64,000 bases of DNA from Streptomyces gelaticus (GTDB lineage Bacteria; Actinomycetota; Actinomycetes; Streptomycetales; Streptomycetaceae): NCBI RefSeq assembly GCF_014649535.1, contig NZ_BMTF01000007.1:186001-250000 (forward strand), in the 5' to 3' direction. The notes under the pieces were generated by a model. The model searched no databases, had not been told where the DNA came from, and saw only the letters and a list, made by a program, of their open reading frames with translations. Shown here piece by piece: positions 8,244 to 17,603 of this stretch. Numbering within the stretch: the stretch's first letter is position 1; each line of letters starts with the position of its first letter. Made by a program: the position numbers and the translations under genes.

Positions 8244-9986
8244 TCAGGGGCGGGGCACGTTCCGCAGGTTGGAGCGGGCCATCTGGACCATCCGGCCCAC
8301 TCCCCCGTCGAGCACGATCTTGCTCGCGGAGAGCGCGAAGCCGGTCACCATCTCGGCGCTGATCTTCGGCGGAATGGAGAGGGCGTTGGGGTCGGTGACG
8401 ACATCGACGAGCGCCGGGCCCTTGTGCTTGAAGGCGTCCTTGAGGGCGCCTTCGAGCTGTTTGGGCTTCTCCACCCGCACCCCGTACGCTCCGCAGGCGC
8501 GGGCGACCGCGGCGAAGTCCGGGTTCTTGTTCGACGTACCGAACGACGGCAGGCCCGCGACCAGCATCTCCAGCTCGACCATGCTGAGCGAGGAGTTGTT
8601 GAACAGCACGACCTTGACCGGCAGGTCGTACTGCACCAGCGTCAGGAAGTCGCCCATCAGCATGGTGAACCCGCCGTCGCCGGACATCGAGACCACCTGC
8701 CGATGCGGGTCGGTGAACTGGGCGCCGATGGCCTGGGGAAGCGCGTTGGCCATCGAGCCGTGGCTGAACGAGCCGATGACACGGCGCTTGCCGTTGGGGG
8801 AGAGATACCGCGCGGCCCACACATTGCACATACCGGTGTCGACGGTGAACACGGCGTCCTCGTCGGCCAGTTCGTCCAGCACCCAGGCGACGTACTCCGG
8901 ATGGATCGGGACGTGCTTCTCGACCTTGCGGGTGTACGCCTTGACCACGCCCTCCAGCGCGTCGGCGTGCTTCTTCAGCATCCGGTCGAGGAATTTGCGG
9001 TCGGTCTTGGGCTTCACCTGCGGGGTCAGACAGCGCAGGGTCTCGCGGACATCGCCCCAGACCGCCAGATCCAGCTTGGACCGACGGCCCAGGTGCTCGG
9101 GGCGCACATCGACCTGGACGATCTTCACATCGGTCGGGAGGAAGGCGTTGTACGGGAAGTCCGTGCCGAGCAGGATGAGGAGATCGCACTCGTTGGTCGC
9201 CTCGTAGGCGGCTCCGTAGCCGAGCAGGCCACTCATCCCGACGTCGTACGGGTTGTCGTACTGAATCCATTCCTTGCCGCGCAGCGCGTGCCCGACCGGG
9301 GCCTTCACCCGTTCGGCGAACTCCATCACCTCGGCGTGGGCACCCGCTGTACCGCTGCCGCAGAACAATGTCACACGTTTCGCCGCGTCGACCATCCGGC
9401 AGAGCTTGGCGATCTCCTCGTCGCCGGGCCGGACCGTCGGACGCGAGGTGACCAGCGCGTGCTCGACGGACTTCTCCGGGGCGGGCTGCGATGCGATGTC
9501 ACCCGGCATCGTGACGACGCTGACCCCGCCCTGACCGATCGCGTGCTGAATGGCCGTCTGGAGCAGCCTCGGCATCTGCTTCGGGTTGGAGATCATCTCG
9601 TTGTAGTGGCTGCACTCCTGGAAGAGCAGCTCCGGGTGGGTCTCCTGGAAGTAGCCGAGACCGATCTCGCTCGACGGGATGTGCGAGGCGAGGGCGAGCA
9701 CGGGAGCCATCGAGCGGTGGGCGTCGTAGAGACCGTTGATGAGGTGCAGATTGCCGGGGCCGCACGATCCGGCGCAGGCGGCCAGCGAGCCGGTGATCTG
9801 GGCCTCCGCACCGGCAGCGAAGGCGGCGGTCTCCTCGTGCCTGACCTGGATCCAGTCGATGGCCCGGTTGCGGCGGACGGCGTCGACGACCGGGTTGAGG
9901 CTGTCGCCGACGACACCGTACATACGCTTGACGCCCGCCCGGACGAGGATGTCGACGAACTGCTCCGACACGTTCTGCTTGGCCAT
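8244..9986 (-). CDS. poxB: Thiamine diphosphate-dependent pyruvate dehydrogenase (quinone)/pyruvate oxidase-like enzyme
   Basis: A ThDP enzyme of 580 residues. The N-terminal Pyr domain carries the catalytic Glu in QVRHEETAAFAAG (about residue 51). The C-terminal PP domain has the metal/ThDP motif SGDGGFTMLMGD...LFNNSS. Overall arrangement and length match the PoxB group, which decarboxylates pyruvate to acetate and CO2 with electrons passed to quinone. A membrane-binding C-terminal tail like that of E. coli PoxB cannot be judged from sequence alone. The ATG at 9986 is preceded by GGAAAGGG. It appears to be monocistronic. Confidence 0.85.
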   Translation of the reverse strand: MAKQNVSEQFVDILVRAGVKRMYGVVGDSLNPVVDAVRRNRAIDWIQVRHEETAAFAAGAEAQITGSLAACAGSCGPGNLHLINGLYDAHRSMAPVLALASHIPSSEIGLGYFQETHPELLFQECSHYNEMISNPKQMPRLLQTAIQHAIGQGGVSVVTMPGDIASQPAPEKSVEHALVTSRPTVRPGDEEIAKLCRMVDAAKRVTLFCGSGTAGAHAEVMEFAERVKAPVGHALRGKEWIQYDNPYDVGMSGLLGYGAAYEATNECDLLILLGTDFPYNAFLPTDVKIVQVDVRPEHLGRRSKLDLAVWGDVRETLRCLTPQVKPKTDRKFLDRMLKKHADALEGVVKAYTRKVEKHVPIHPEYVAWVLDELADEDAVFTVDTGMCNVWAARYLSPNGKRRVIGSFSHGSMANALPQAIGAQFTDPHRQVVSMSGDGGFTMLMGDFLTLVQYDLPVKVVLFNNSSLSMVELEMLVAGLPSFGTSNKNPDFAAVARACGAYGVRVEKPKQLEGALKDAFKHKGPALVDVVTDPNALSIPPKISAEMVTGFALSASKIVLDGGVGRMVQMARSNLRNVPRP

Positions 9987-10051
9987 GGGTGCGTACCCTT
10001 TCCGCGCTTCGGCTTCCGGACTCCGCATCCATCAACCCATGGCACGCGGGG

Positions 10052-11404
10052 TTACGCCTCCCAGACGGCCACGCCCGTACGGTCGTCGGAGTAACCCTTC
10101 ACCCGGAGCTGGGTGTCCGCGAGGAATGCCACGAGCCCGGGTGCCGGGTCGGGGGCCCAGCGCCCGGCGAGCTCCCGGGCCAGGGCAGGCTCGCCGCGCA
10201 GCGGTTCGGCCAGCCCGGGGCTGCACAGCAGCAGGGTGTCCCCCGGCCGGGCCACCGAGCCCCGGAAGCGGAACGGTTCTGCGGGCGGCTCGGGCCGGGC
10301 CTCGGCGCCGAAGGACGCGGGCGTGGTGACGGCCGGATCCACGGTGAGGCCGCCGCCGTCGGGAGCACTCCCGGGCGGCGCGGACACGACCCCGCCCCCT
10401 GCCCCCGATCCCGCCCTGGGGTCCGAGCCGAGGTCACCGGCTGCCGGAACCTCCGGTTCGAGGTCCTGCCAGACGCCTTCGCGCAGCCGGAACAGCCCAC
10501 CGGCACCGACGCCGAAGAAGATCCTCGTCCGGCAGTCGGGGTCCGCCGGAAGCAGGAGGCAACGCAGACCCGCCGTGTACTGCTGCGGTTCCTTCCCCAG
10601 CTCGGCGGCGCGGGCGCGCAGCTTGCCGTACGTACGGTCGGTGAGGCGGTGCAGACCGGATTTGAGCTCTCCGCGGCGGCCCGCCCTTATGTCCTCGGAG
10701 AGCCGGGCGTGGCTGCGGCCGACCGCTGTGCCGATCCAGCGGCAGGCGTCGGCCGCCGCCAGGTGCGCCGATTCGGTGGCGCGGGCCCCGGTGGCGACGG
10801 CGACCAGGACCAGTGCGTGCTCGTCGGTGCCGAAGCGTGCGGTAAGCAGTGCGTCGCGGCGGGGCTCACCACGGAACCGTGCGGAGTCCCCGCGCACGGA
10901 GGCTGCGCGCAGGGTGTATGTGCCGTAGCGGGCGCCGTCGAGCGCGGTGTCGGCGACGATTCCGGCCGGCTCCTGCGGGTCGGTGGCGGGCAGTGCGGTG
11001 GGTTCGGCGTCGTAGGTGGGCGGCCGGTCACCCACATGGCCGATCACCGGGCGGAGCGCGGGCCCCGGCGCGGTTTCGTTCCCTTCCTCCGACAAGGGTG
11101 CGGCAACCGTGGTGCCTGGGACCGGCGGGGCGGTGGGGGTCGATGAGACGGTAGAGGCCCCGCTCTCCCCCTTCGCGTCCCCGCTCCTCCCCTCCGGCGG
11201 CACCTCCTCCCCCGCGGGCGGTGTCCCCGCCCCGCCCTCCGGCACCCCTTGCCCGCCGGAACTCACCGCGTCCGACGCCGAGTCGAAGCGGTCGTCGAGG
11301 CTGTCGGCCGCGTTGCTCCTGTCGGTGTCCCGGGCGTTCTCGTCGTACAGCCTGCGCCACCAGTCGTCCTCGTGGGCGGCGGGCCCCTCCCCCTGCTGAC
11401 TCAT
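10052..11404 (-). CDS. PP2C-like domain protein with acidic disordered N terminus
   Basis: A 450-residue protein. Residues 1 to about 150 are Gly/Pro/Glu-rich and probably disordered. The remainder resembles a degenerate PP2C-type phosphatase fold: ASVRGDSARFRGEPRRDALLT near residue 165 corresponds to the motif that in active enzymes reads RxxNEDA, and VARPGDTLLLCSPGLAEPL is like the DG-containing motif. The usual metal-binding Asp residues of PP2C motifs 2 and 8 are not evident, so it may be a pseudophosphatase. Start ATG at 11404. The substrate is unknown. Confidence 0.7.
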   Translation of the reverse strand: MSQQGEGPAAHEDDWWRRLYDENARDTDRSNAADSLDDRFDSASDAVSSGGQGVPEGGAGTPPAGEEVPPEGRSGDAKGESGASTVSSTPTAPPVPGTTVAAPLSEEGNETAPGPALRPVIGHVGDRPPTYDAEPTALPATDPQEPAGIVADTALDGARYGTYTLRAASVRGDSARFRGEPRRDALLTARFGTDEHALVLVAVATGARATESAHLAAADACRWIGTAVGRSHARLSEDIRAGRRGELKSGLHRLTDRTYGKLRARAAELGKEPQQYTAGLRCLLLPADPDCRTRIFFGVGAGGLFRLREGVWQDLEPEVPAAGDLGSDPRAGSGAGGGVVSAPPGSAPDGGGLTVDPAVTTPASFGAEARPEPPAEPFRFRGSVARPGDTLLLCSPGLAEPLRGEPALARELAGRWAPDPAPGLVAFLADTQLRVKGYSDDRTGVAVWEA

Positions 11405-11470
11405 GCCCTTATTGTCGACCGCGGGGGCCGTACGAAAACGGGTCATCCGGAAACAGTGGCCGCGGACATG

Positions 11471-11518
11471 GGTCCGCCGGGCGCCCCCACCCCCCACGGG
11501 AAGGACGCCCGGCGGACC
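11471..11518 (-). terminator. Hairpin downstream of the subtilase gene
   Basis: Arms 11471-11483 and 11506-11518 pair perfectly over 13 bp around a 22-nt loop. It lies 14 bp beyond the minus-strand subtilase stop. Confidence 0.75.
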
Positions 11519-11531
11519 GGTCAGGTCGTGA

Positions 11532-14500
11532 TCAGCGCACGGCGTACGCGTCGTTCACGGTCTGGATGACGGAGTTGCCGTTGGCGTCCGTCAGTTCGGT
11601 CTTCAGGGTGACCGGCTTGCCGGCCGCGCCCGCGTGGTTCACGGTCGCGGTCCACCGGCCGTTCTGCTGTGCGGTGGTCGCCTCGGTCCAGGTCTTCCCA
11701 CCGTCGTAGGAGTACGAGACCTTGGCCGCGGTCAGCTTGCCGGGCGTGTAGCCGGCGTGACCGGTGACGCTCAGGCCGATCGTCTGACCGTCCTTCGCGG
11801 CGAGGGTCTTGAGCCCGTCGGTGTCCAGATCGTAGCCCGGGAACAGCAGCGGAATCCCCTGCGAGTACGCGTTCTCGTCCCGCTTCGAGCGGAACTTCCA
11901 GGTGGTCTCGGTGCTGGTGGACCGCTTCCACACGGCGGCGGGCTGGCCGAACCTGGCGGTCTGCATGGTGAGTTCGTATGCGGCGTCCTCGGCCGGGACG
12001 GTGAACACCCCCGACGGCCAGCCGGACTCGCCGATCACCTTGCCGCCGCTGCTCAGGCGCATATTGCCCATGTCACCGAAGGATCCCTGGAATCCGGCGT
12101 GCTCGCTGTCGCTCCAGAAGCCCGGGGCGACGCCGATCAGGTTGTCCTGGCGCTCGGCGGCGAGCTGGAGCTTGCCGGCGGCGTCGCGCGGGGCGGAGGG
12201 GGCCGGGATGCCCCGGTACCAGTTCTCGGTGCGCTTCGACCCGGCCGTGTAGGTGCGCGGCCGGTCGGCCATCAGCTCGCCCCAGGGGAAGCTGGAGGAG
12301 AGGTACCGCACCCAGGCGGTGTCGCCCGCCGAGTAGTACTCGGTGCGCTTGCCGGGGGCGGCGACGACATCGCTGATCGCGGAGAACACCCCGCCGTACG
12401 GCCGGTTGATGATCATCGTGTCGACGTAGTCGGCCGCGACGCCCATCGCCTCGTAGGTGGCGGATACCCGGCCGAGCTTGGTGTCGCGGACCTTGTAGGT
12501 GCGGTCCGAGGTGACCGGGCCGGTCTCGGGGAAGGCCAGGTTGTAGACGAACGGGCTCACCGCGGTGGCCTTCCAGCTCAGCTTGACCGGGCCGTCGGCC
12601 AGGGCGGCCTTCAGCGCGTCGGCCTCGCCCGCCTCGATGCCGAGCGCGGGCAGCACCGCCGGGGCGAAGCCCATGCTCGGCTGCCAGGGGCCCGCGGCGG
12701 GACGATGGGCGATGACGGCCTTCGCGCCCGCGGCCTTGGCGTCGCGCGCCTGGGCGTACACGTAGTTGTCGTCGTCACCGACCTCGACCAGGGCGATCTT
12801 TCCGTCGACGCCCGAGGCCCTCAGCTCGTCGGGGGTACCGGTACCGGCGTCGACGAGGGCGGCCTCGCCCGTGCCGTCGAGATTGGCGGAGCCGGTGCTC
12901 GCCGCCCTCGGGTGCAGTTCGATGCCGCCGACGACCGACAGGTTCTCGATCTGCGGGGCGTACGCGCGCCAGAAGCTGGCGAACTCGAAGTCGCCGTCAC
13001 TCGCCCTGCCCCGCACGTCGGCGAGGTAGTTCTTGACCGTGGAGCCACCGGTGACGGAGCCCGAGTGCAGCCAGACGTCGTCCCAGCTGCGGCCGAAGGC
13101 GAGCGTCGTGGAGCGGTTCTCGGAAGCGCGGTCCTCGGTCTTCACCTGGATCCGGTGCGCCTTGCGGGCGTCCAGGACCAGGGTCGTGTCCTTGGTGACG
13201 TTCACCTGGGGCCGCGCGAGGTAGGCGAGGGACTCGTCCAGGTTGCCGGTCGCGTCCTTCAGGTCCGGCGAGATGACGAAGCTGGAGACGAAGTACGCCC
13301 CGGGGCGCACCCGGTAGACCTGCTCCGTGGCGCCGTCGTTGAAGCGGCGCTCGCCGCGGGCGGTGTCGGTGCCGATGACGTCCAGCGAGGAGGAGCCGCC
13401 GGCGGGCTTGCCGGTGCGGTCGACGAGCTTGACCCGCAGGGTGACGGTCTCGGCCCCGACGTACAGCGAGAACGGGGTGGAGACCTTGACGCCGCCGGGG
13501 CCGGTGGCCAGCACCCGTCCGGTGACGTCGCCGTACTGCGCGGCCTTCAGCTTCGCCGTCGGGTCGATCTCCAGCGGGACCTTGACGGTCGCTCCGGCCG
13601 GGACGGTGACGGTGCTCGCGTCGAGCTTCGCGACGGAGGAACGGACGGCCGAGCCGTCGTTGCCGGTGACGCCCTGGACCTTCAGCGACAGCTTCACCGG
13701 CTCGGTGCCGGAGTTGGTGTACGGGACGTCGACCGTGGTGCGGTCGGTCCGGTCCTGCGGCCATTCGAAGGTGCCGCCCTGGAGGGCGGGGGCGCCGACG
13801 ACCGTGGTGTCGATGGCGGCCTTCACGTCGAGCCGGCCGCCGCCGGTCTCGCGCACGTCGCCGGGAATGTCGCTCTTCGCGGACGAGACGAGCGCCGCCT
13901 TGATCTGCTGGGCGGTCCAGTCCGGGTGACGCTGCTTCACGATGGCGGCGGCGCCCGCGACATGCGGGGTGGCCATCGACGTACCGGACATCGTCCGGTA
14001 CGCGTAGACGCCGCGCCCACCTGCCGCCGCGGCCGAGATGGCGACGCCGGGGGCGGCGATCTCGGGCTTGAGGGTGTGCGATCCGATGACCGGGCCGCGG
14101 CTGGAGAACCGGGCCGTGGTGTCGTCGCGGTCGACGGCGCCGACGGTCAGCACGCTCGGGGCGCAGCCGGGCGAGGAGACGGTGTTCAGCGTCGGGCCCG
14201 AGTTGCCCGCCGCGACCACGAACAAGGTGCCTTTCTTCTGCGCGAGTTGCTCGGCGGCGACGCTCATCGGGTCGGTGCAGTCGGTCGGTTCGGGGCTGCC
14301 GAGGCTCATGGAGACGACATCGGCCTTCTGGTCGACGGCCCACTGCATGCCGGCGATGATCCAGGATTCGGCGCCGGAGCCGCTGTCGTTGAGGACCTTG
14401 CCCGCGAGCAGGTCGGCGCCGGGGGCGACGCCCTTCTTCTTGCCGCCGTCGGCCGCGCCGGTGCCACCGACGGTGGAGATGGTGTGGGTGCCGTGGCCCT

Positions 14501-15299
14501 GCCGGTCGTCGGTGCTGTCGGAGTCGGTGAAGTTCTCCGAGGCGGCGACCCGGCCCTTGAGATCGGGGTGTTCGGCGTCGACACCGGTGTCGAGGACGGC
14601 GACCTTGGTGCCCTTGCCGTCGTATCCGGCGGCCCACGCGAGGTCTGCACCCATCTGCTTGGTCGACTTGTCGAGAGTGGCCTGAACCTTGCGGTCGAGC
14701 CAGAGCTTCTTCAGGCCGGAGGCCGAGCGGGAGCGGGGATTGGTGACGTCCGCCCAGAAGTCGGCGGCCTTCGTCTTCTCCGCCTTGAGGGCGAGACCGT
14801 CGATGGCGTCGAGCACGAGTTGGCGCGTGGCGCCGCGCGGGGTGGCGGAGGCGGAGCGGGCCCGGTCCTTGCCGTAGACCGCGATCAGCGGCAGGGACTT
14901 GGTGTGCGCGTCGTCGTAGCCCTGCCGGATGAGGCCGGTGACGTTGAAGAGTTCCTCGTCGACCTTGCCCGCGGCGAGCGCGGCGGCGGCGGTTTCGGGG
15001 TAGACGTAGAGGTCCTTGCCGGACTGCCTGGTCTGCACCAGGGGGACGGTGCCGTCCTCGCGGGGCAGCGCGGTGGCCGAGGCGGCCCCCGAACCGTCCT
15101 TGCTCACCAGGACCTTGTCACCGGTGACCAGTGTCACGGTGACCGGTTCGCCCTTCTTGGCATCGGCGGCCGAACTGCCGGTCAGTGCTCTCTTCCCTGT
15201 CGCGTCGTCCTGCGGCGCTGCCGCGGACGGTGCGATCGCGGTGACGGCCAGGACCGCGGCGGTGGCCGCTCCCAGCGCCGTACGCGATATCGGACGCAT
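11532..15299 (-). CDS. Large secreted S8 (subtilisin-like) serine protease
   Basis: A 1255-residue extracellular peptidase. Residues 1-28 are a signal peptide (basic MRPISR, hydrophobic core, AxA site). The catalytic triad is visible: Asp237 in VAVLDTGVD, His272 in GHGTHT and Ser441 in SGTSMATPHVAG. The C-terminal 700 residues contain a PA-like segment (about residues 780-930) and beta-rich domains with no clear function. The ATG at 15299 follows GGGGAGAG. It is divergent from a LuxR-type regulator gene, an arrangement I recall from other Streptomyces, which suggests local control. Confidence 0.9.
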   Translation of the reverse strand: MRPISRTALGAATAAVLAVTAIAPSAAAPQDDATGKRALTGSSAADAKKGEPVTVTLVTGDKVLVSKDGSGAASATALPREDGTVPLVQTRQSGKDLYVYPETAAAALAAGKVDEELFNVTGLIRQGYDDAHTKSLPLIAVYGKDRARSASATPRGATRQLVLDAIDGLALKAEKTKAADFWADVTNPRSRSASGLKKLWLDRKVQATLDKSTKQMGADLAWAAGYDGKGTKVAVLDTGVDAEHPDLKGRVAASENFTDSDSTDDRQGHGTHTISTVGGTGAADGGKKKGVAPGADLLAGKVLNDSGSGAESWIIAGMQWAVDQKADVVSMSLGSPEPTDCTDPMSVAAEQLAQKKGTLFVVAAGNSGPTLNTVSSPGCAPSVLTVGAVDRDDTTARFSSRGPVIGSHTLKPEIAAPGVAISAAAAGGRGVYAYRTMSGTSMATPHVAGAAAIVKQRHPDWTAQQIKAALVSSAKSDIPGDVRETGGGRLDVKAAIDTTVVGAPALQGGTFEWPQDRTDRTTVDVPYTNSGTEPVKLSLKVQGVTGNDGSAVRSSVAKLDASTVTVPAGATVKVPLEIDPTAKLKAAQYGDVTGRVLATGPGGVKVSTPFSLYVGAETVTLRVKLVDRTGKPAGGSSSLDVIGTDTARGERRFNDGATEQVYRVRPGAYFVSSFVISPDLKDATGNLDESLAYLARPQVNVTKDTTLVLDARKAHRIQVKTEDRASENRSTTLAFGRSWDDVWLHSGSVTGGSTVKNYLADVRGRASDGDFEFASFWRAYAPQIENLSVVGGIELHPRAASTGSANLDGTGEAALVDAGTGTPDELRASGVDGKIALVEVGDDDNYVYAQARDAKAAGAKAVIAHRPAAGPWQPSMGFAPAVLPALGIEAGEADALKAALADGPVKLSWKATAVSPFVYNLAFPETGPVTSDRTYKVRDTKLGRVSATYEAMGVAADYVDTMIINRPYGGVFSAISDVVAAPGKRTEYYSAGDTAWVRYLSSSFPWGELMADRPRTYTAGSKRTENWYRGIPAPSAPRDAAGKLQLAAERQDNLIGVAPGFWSDSEHAGFQGSFGDMGNMRLSSGGKVIGESGWPSGVFTVPAEDAAYELTMQTARFGQPAAVWKRSTSTETTWKFRSKRDENAYSQGIPLLFPGYDLDTDGLKTLAAKDGQTIGLSVTGHAGYTPGKLTAAKVSYSYDGGKTWTEATTAQQNGRWTATVNHAGAAGKPVTLKTELTDANGNSVIQTVNDAYAVR

Positions 15300-15368
15300 C
15301 GCTCTCCCCAAGTGAATCCGGAACCAACCTGCCCAAACCGCAGCTTTCCGGAGGTTGTTGGTACTGCG

Positions 15369-15378
15369 GTGGCGCCAC
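15369..15378. promoter_or_regulatory. Palindrome GTGGCGCCAC in the divergent protease/regulator region
   Basis: A perfect 10-bp palindrome 70 bp upstream of the subtilase and 131 bp upstream of the regulator start. It is a possible regulator site, but GC-rich palindromes arise by chance. Confidence 0.3.
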
Positions 15379-15508
15379 ATTGGCAGAGCGGAGAGCGTTA
15401 AAGGGATGATGTGCACGGCGGGTTTACGCCGTGGCCGCTTTCCGCCATGGCCGGACGCCCGGCGACAGCGAGATCGTGCGGAATCAGTGCGTCCAGAAAG
15501 GGACCGGG

Positions 15509-16498
15509 ATGCTGGGAGCCATAGGTCTCGACGAGATACAGGAGTCGGCGTACCGCGCGCTCGTGATGGTGGGAGCCGCAGAGGTCTCCGATCTCGCGCA
15601 CCGGCTGGGCCTTCCGGAGCCGGACACCGAGCGGGCGCTGCGCAGGCTGGAGCAGCACGGCCTGGCCGCGCAGGCGTCGGCCCGCACCGGACGCTGGGTG
15701 GCGGCGCCGCCGGGTGTGGCGCTGGGAGCGTTGCTGACCCAGCAGCGCCATGAGCTGGAGCAGGCGGAGCTGGCGGCGGCGCTGCTCGCCGAGGAGTACC
15801 GGGCGGAGGCCGCCGAACCGGCCGTGCACGATCTGGTCGAGGTGGTCACGGGGGCGAGCGCGGTGTCGCACCGCTTCCACCAGTTGCAGCTCGGCGCGAC
15901 GAGCGAGGTGTGCGCCCTGGTCACCGGGAAGCCGATCGCCGTCAGCGGGATGGAGAACGAGGCCGAGGAGCAGGCCGCGACGCGCGGGGTGTCGTACCGG
16001 GTGGTGGTCGAGCGCGAGCTGCTCTCGCTGCCGTTCGGGATTCTGGAGCTGTCGGCGGCGCTGAGCCGGGACGAACAGTGCCGGGTCATCGACCGGGTGC
16101 CGACCAAGCTGGTCGTCGCGGACCGCGCCCTGGCGATGGTGCCGCTGACCGGCCGCGGCGCCGAGCCGGCCGCCCTTGTGGTCCACGCCTCCGGGCTGCT
16201 GGAGTCGCTGATGGGTCTCTTCGAGGCGGTGTGGCGCGAGGCCATGCCGCTCAGGCTGGGCGAGAGCGGCCGGCCGCAGGAGGAGGACACGGGGCCCGAT
16301 CCGACGGACCTGGAGATCCTTTCACTGCTGCTGGCCGGGCTGACGGACGCGAGCGTGGCGAAGCAGCTGGAGCTGGGGTTGCGGACCGTGCAACGCAGGG
16401 TGAAGGGCCTGATGGAGCTGACCGGCGTCTCCACCCGGATGCAGCTGGGCTGGCACGCGTACGAACGGGGCTGGGTGTCCCGCACGCCCCGGCTCTGA
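15509..16498 (+). CDS. TrmB-like/LuxR-type transcriptional regulator
   Basis: A 329-residue cytosolic regulator. The N terminus is a TrmB-like winged helix (DEIQESAYRALVMVGAAEVSD, in parts: DEIQESAYRA and LVMVGAAEVS), followed by a coiled region and a middle sensor domain. Residues about 270-320 form a LuxR-type HTH (LEILSLLLAGLTDASVAKQL then GLRTVQRRVKGLMELTGV). The ATG at 15509 follows AAAGGGA. It lies divergent to the secreted subtilase and probably controls it (inference). Confidence 0.8.
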   Translation: MLGAIGLDEIQESAYRALVMVGAAEVSDLAHRLGLPEPDTERALRRLEQHGLAAQASARTGRWVAAPPGVALGALLTQQRHELEQAELAAALLAEEYRAEAAEPAVHDLVEVVTGASAVSHRFHQLQLGATSEVCALVTGKPIAVSGMENEAEEQAATRGVSYRVVVERELLSLPFGILELSAALSRDEQCRVIDRVPTKLVVADRALAMVPLTGRGAEPAALVVHASGLLESLMGLFEAVWREAMPLRLGESGRPQEEDTGPDPTDLEILSLLLAGLTDASVAKQLELGLRTVQRRVKGLMELTGVSTRMQLGWHAYERGWVSRTPRL

Positions 16499-16554
16499 GC
16501 GCGCCCCGTCGGCGCTGACGGGCGGGACCGGCCGGACTCCGGCAGGCTGGTCAG

Positions 16555-17037
16555 ATGAGTGTGTGGCAACTCGTCGCCGTCGGCCTCGTCATGCTCCTGG
16601 GCCTGTTGGGCGTGCTGGTGCCGGGGGTGCCGGGGCAGGCGATCGTCTGGGCCGCCGTGCTGTGGTGGGCACTGACCGATGTGACGCCGCTCGCCTGGGG
16701 TGTACTCATGGGTGCGACAGCGCTGCTGCTGCTGAATCAGGCGCTGAAGCCACTGCTGCCGCCGCGCCGCCCGCGCGAGACGGGCGCGCCGCGCAAGACG
16801 CTGACGCTGGGCGGGATCGGCGCGATCGTGTGCTTCTTCGTGGTGCCGGTGGTCGGCGGGGTGGTGGGGTATGTGGGGGCCGTCTACGGGGCGGAGCGGC
16901 TACGGCTCGGCAGCCGCGAGGCGGGCTGGACCTCGGTGCGCTCGGTGATGCGGGCTACCGGCTACTCGGTACTCGTCGAGCTCTACGCGTGCCTCCTGGT
17001 GGCGGGGGCCTGGCTGGGCGCGGTGATCTGGGGCTGA
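16555..17037 (+). CDS. DUF456 family membrane protein
   Basis: A 160-residue protein with four likely membrane segments (about residues 5-25, 28-58, 83-107 and 137-158) separated by a basic loop around residue 70. The glycine-rich GIGAIVCFFVVPVVGGVVGY segment is characteristic of DUF456. The function of the family is unknown. Confidence 0.85.
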   Translation: MSVWQLVAVGLVMLLGLLGVLVPGVPGQAIVWAAVLWWALTDVTPLAWGVLMGATALLLLNQALKPLLPPRRPRETGAPRKTLTLGGIGAIVCFFVVPVVGGVVGYVGAVYGAERLRLGSREAGWTSVRSVMRATGYSVLVELYACLLVAGAWLGAVIWG

Positions 17038-17040
17038 CCG

Positions 17041-17597
17041 CTGTGCGTCCCGTTCACCGGCGCCGCGTCGATGTCCGCGCTGCTCGGCAAGGGCGAGGAC
17101 GCGCTGAAGTACCTGGGGCAGCTGATGAGCCGCTTCATCCGGGCGAACACCATGTACAAGGAGTCGGGTCCGGTCATCGAGACCCCGCTCTCGGCGGCCC
17201 AGTCCCTGCACGACATGGTCTGCCAGTCGTGGGCGGCACGATCAGGGTCTTCCCGGCGCTGCCCGCCGCCTGGCGCGAGCTGACCGTGCACGACTTCCGG
17301 ACACAGGGCGCGTTCCTGCTCAGCGCGGTACGCGAGGAGGGCCGGACCCGTTGGGTGCGGCTGACCAGCGAGGCCGGCGCACCGTGCGTCGTACGCCACG
17401 GCATCGACGGGCCGGTGGAGATCCGGGACCGGAACGGACGGCCGCTGGCTCACGAGGAGCCGGCCGACGGCACGGTACGCATCCGCCTCGGCAAGGGCGA
17501 ATCGGCGCTGATCACGGCGCGGGGCGACCGCCCGGACCCGACCGTCCGCCCGGTGACGGCGAACGAACCCGCGCCGCGGTGGGGACTGCCCGCCTGA
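17041..17597 (+). pseudogene. GH95-like glycoside hydrolase remnant with a 1-nt frameshift
   Basis: The frame starting at 17041 reads PFTGAASMSALLGKG...VIETPLSAAQSLHDMVCQSW and has no start codon. At about 17230 it must shift by one base to continue as GGTIRVFPALPAAW...VTANEPAPRWGLPA and stop at 17597. A missing G in the tggg(g)gcggc run explains the shift. The combined 180 residues resemble the C-terminal part of GH95-like (fucosidase-type) hydrolases. The catalytic N-terminal part is absent, so it is a remnant whether or not the shift is real. Confidence 0.7.
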
Positions 17598-17603
17598 GCC
17601 CGC

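Noticed and set aside
7746-10094. A 782-codon plus-strand open frame
   Set aside because: It is the shadow of the minus-strand pyruvate oxidase-like gene; translation is low-complexity His/Val/Arg-rich. Only the short GH38 stretch at 7956-8204 in this frame is meaningful.
11634-15401. A 1255-codon plus-strand open frame opposite the subtilase
   Set aside because: Antisense shadow created by high third-position GC; Gly/Arg/Val-rich translation with no domains, whereas the minus strand has signal peptide and catalytic triad.
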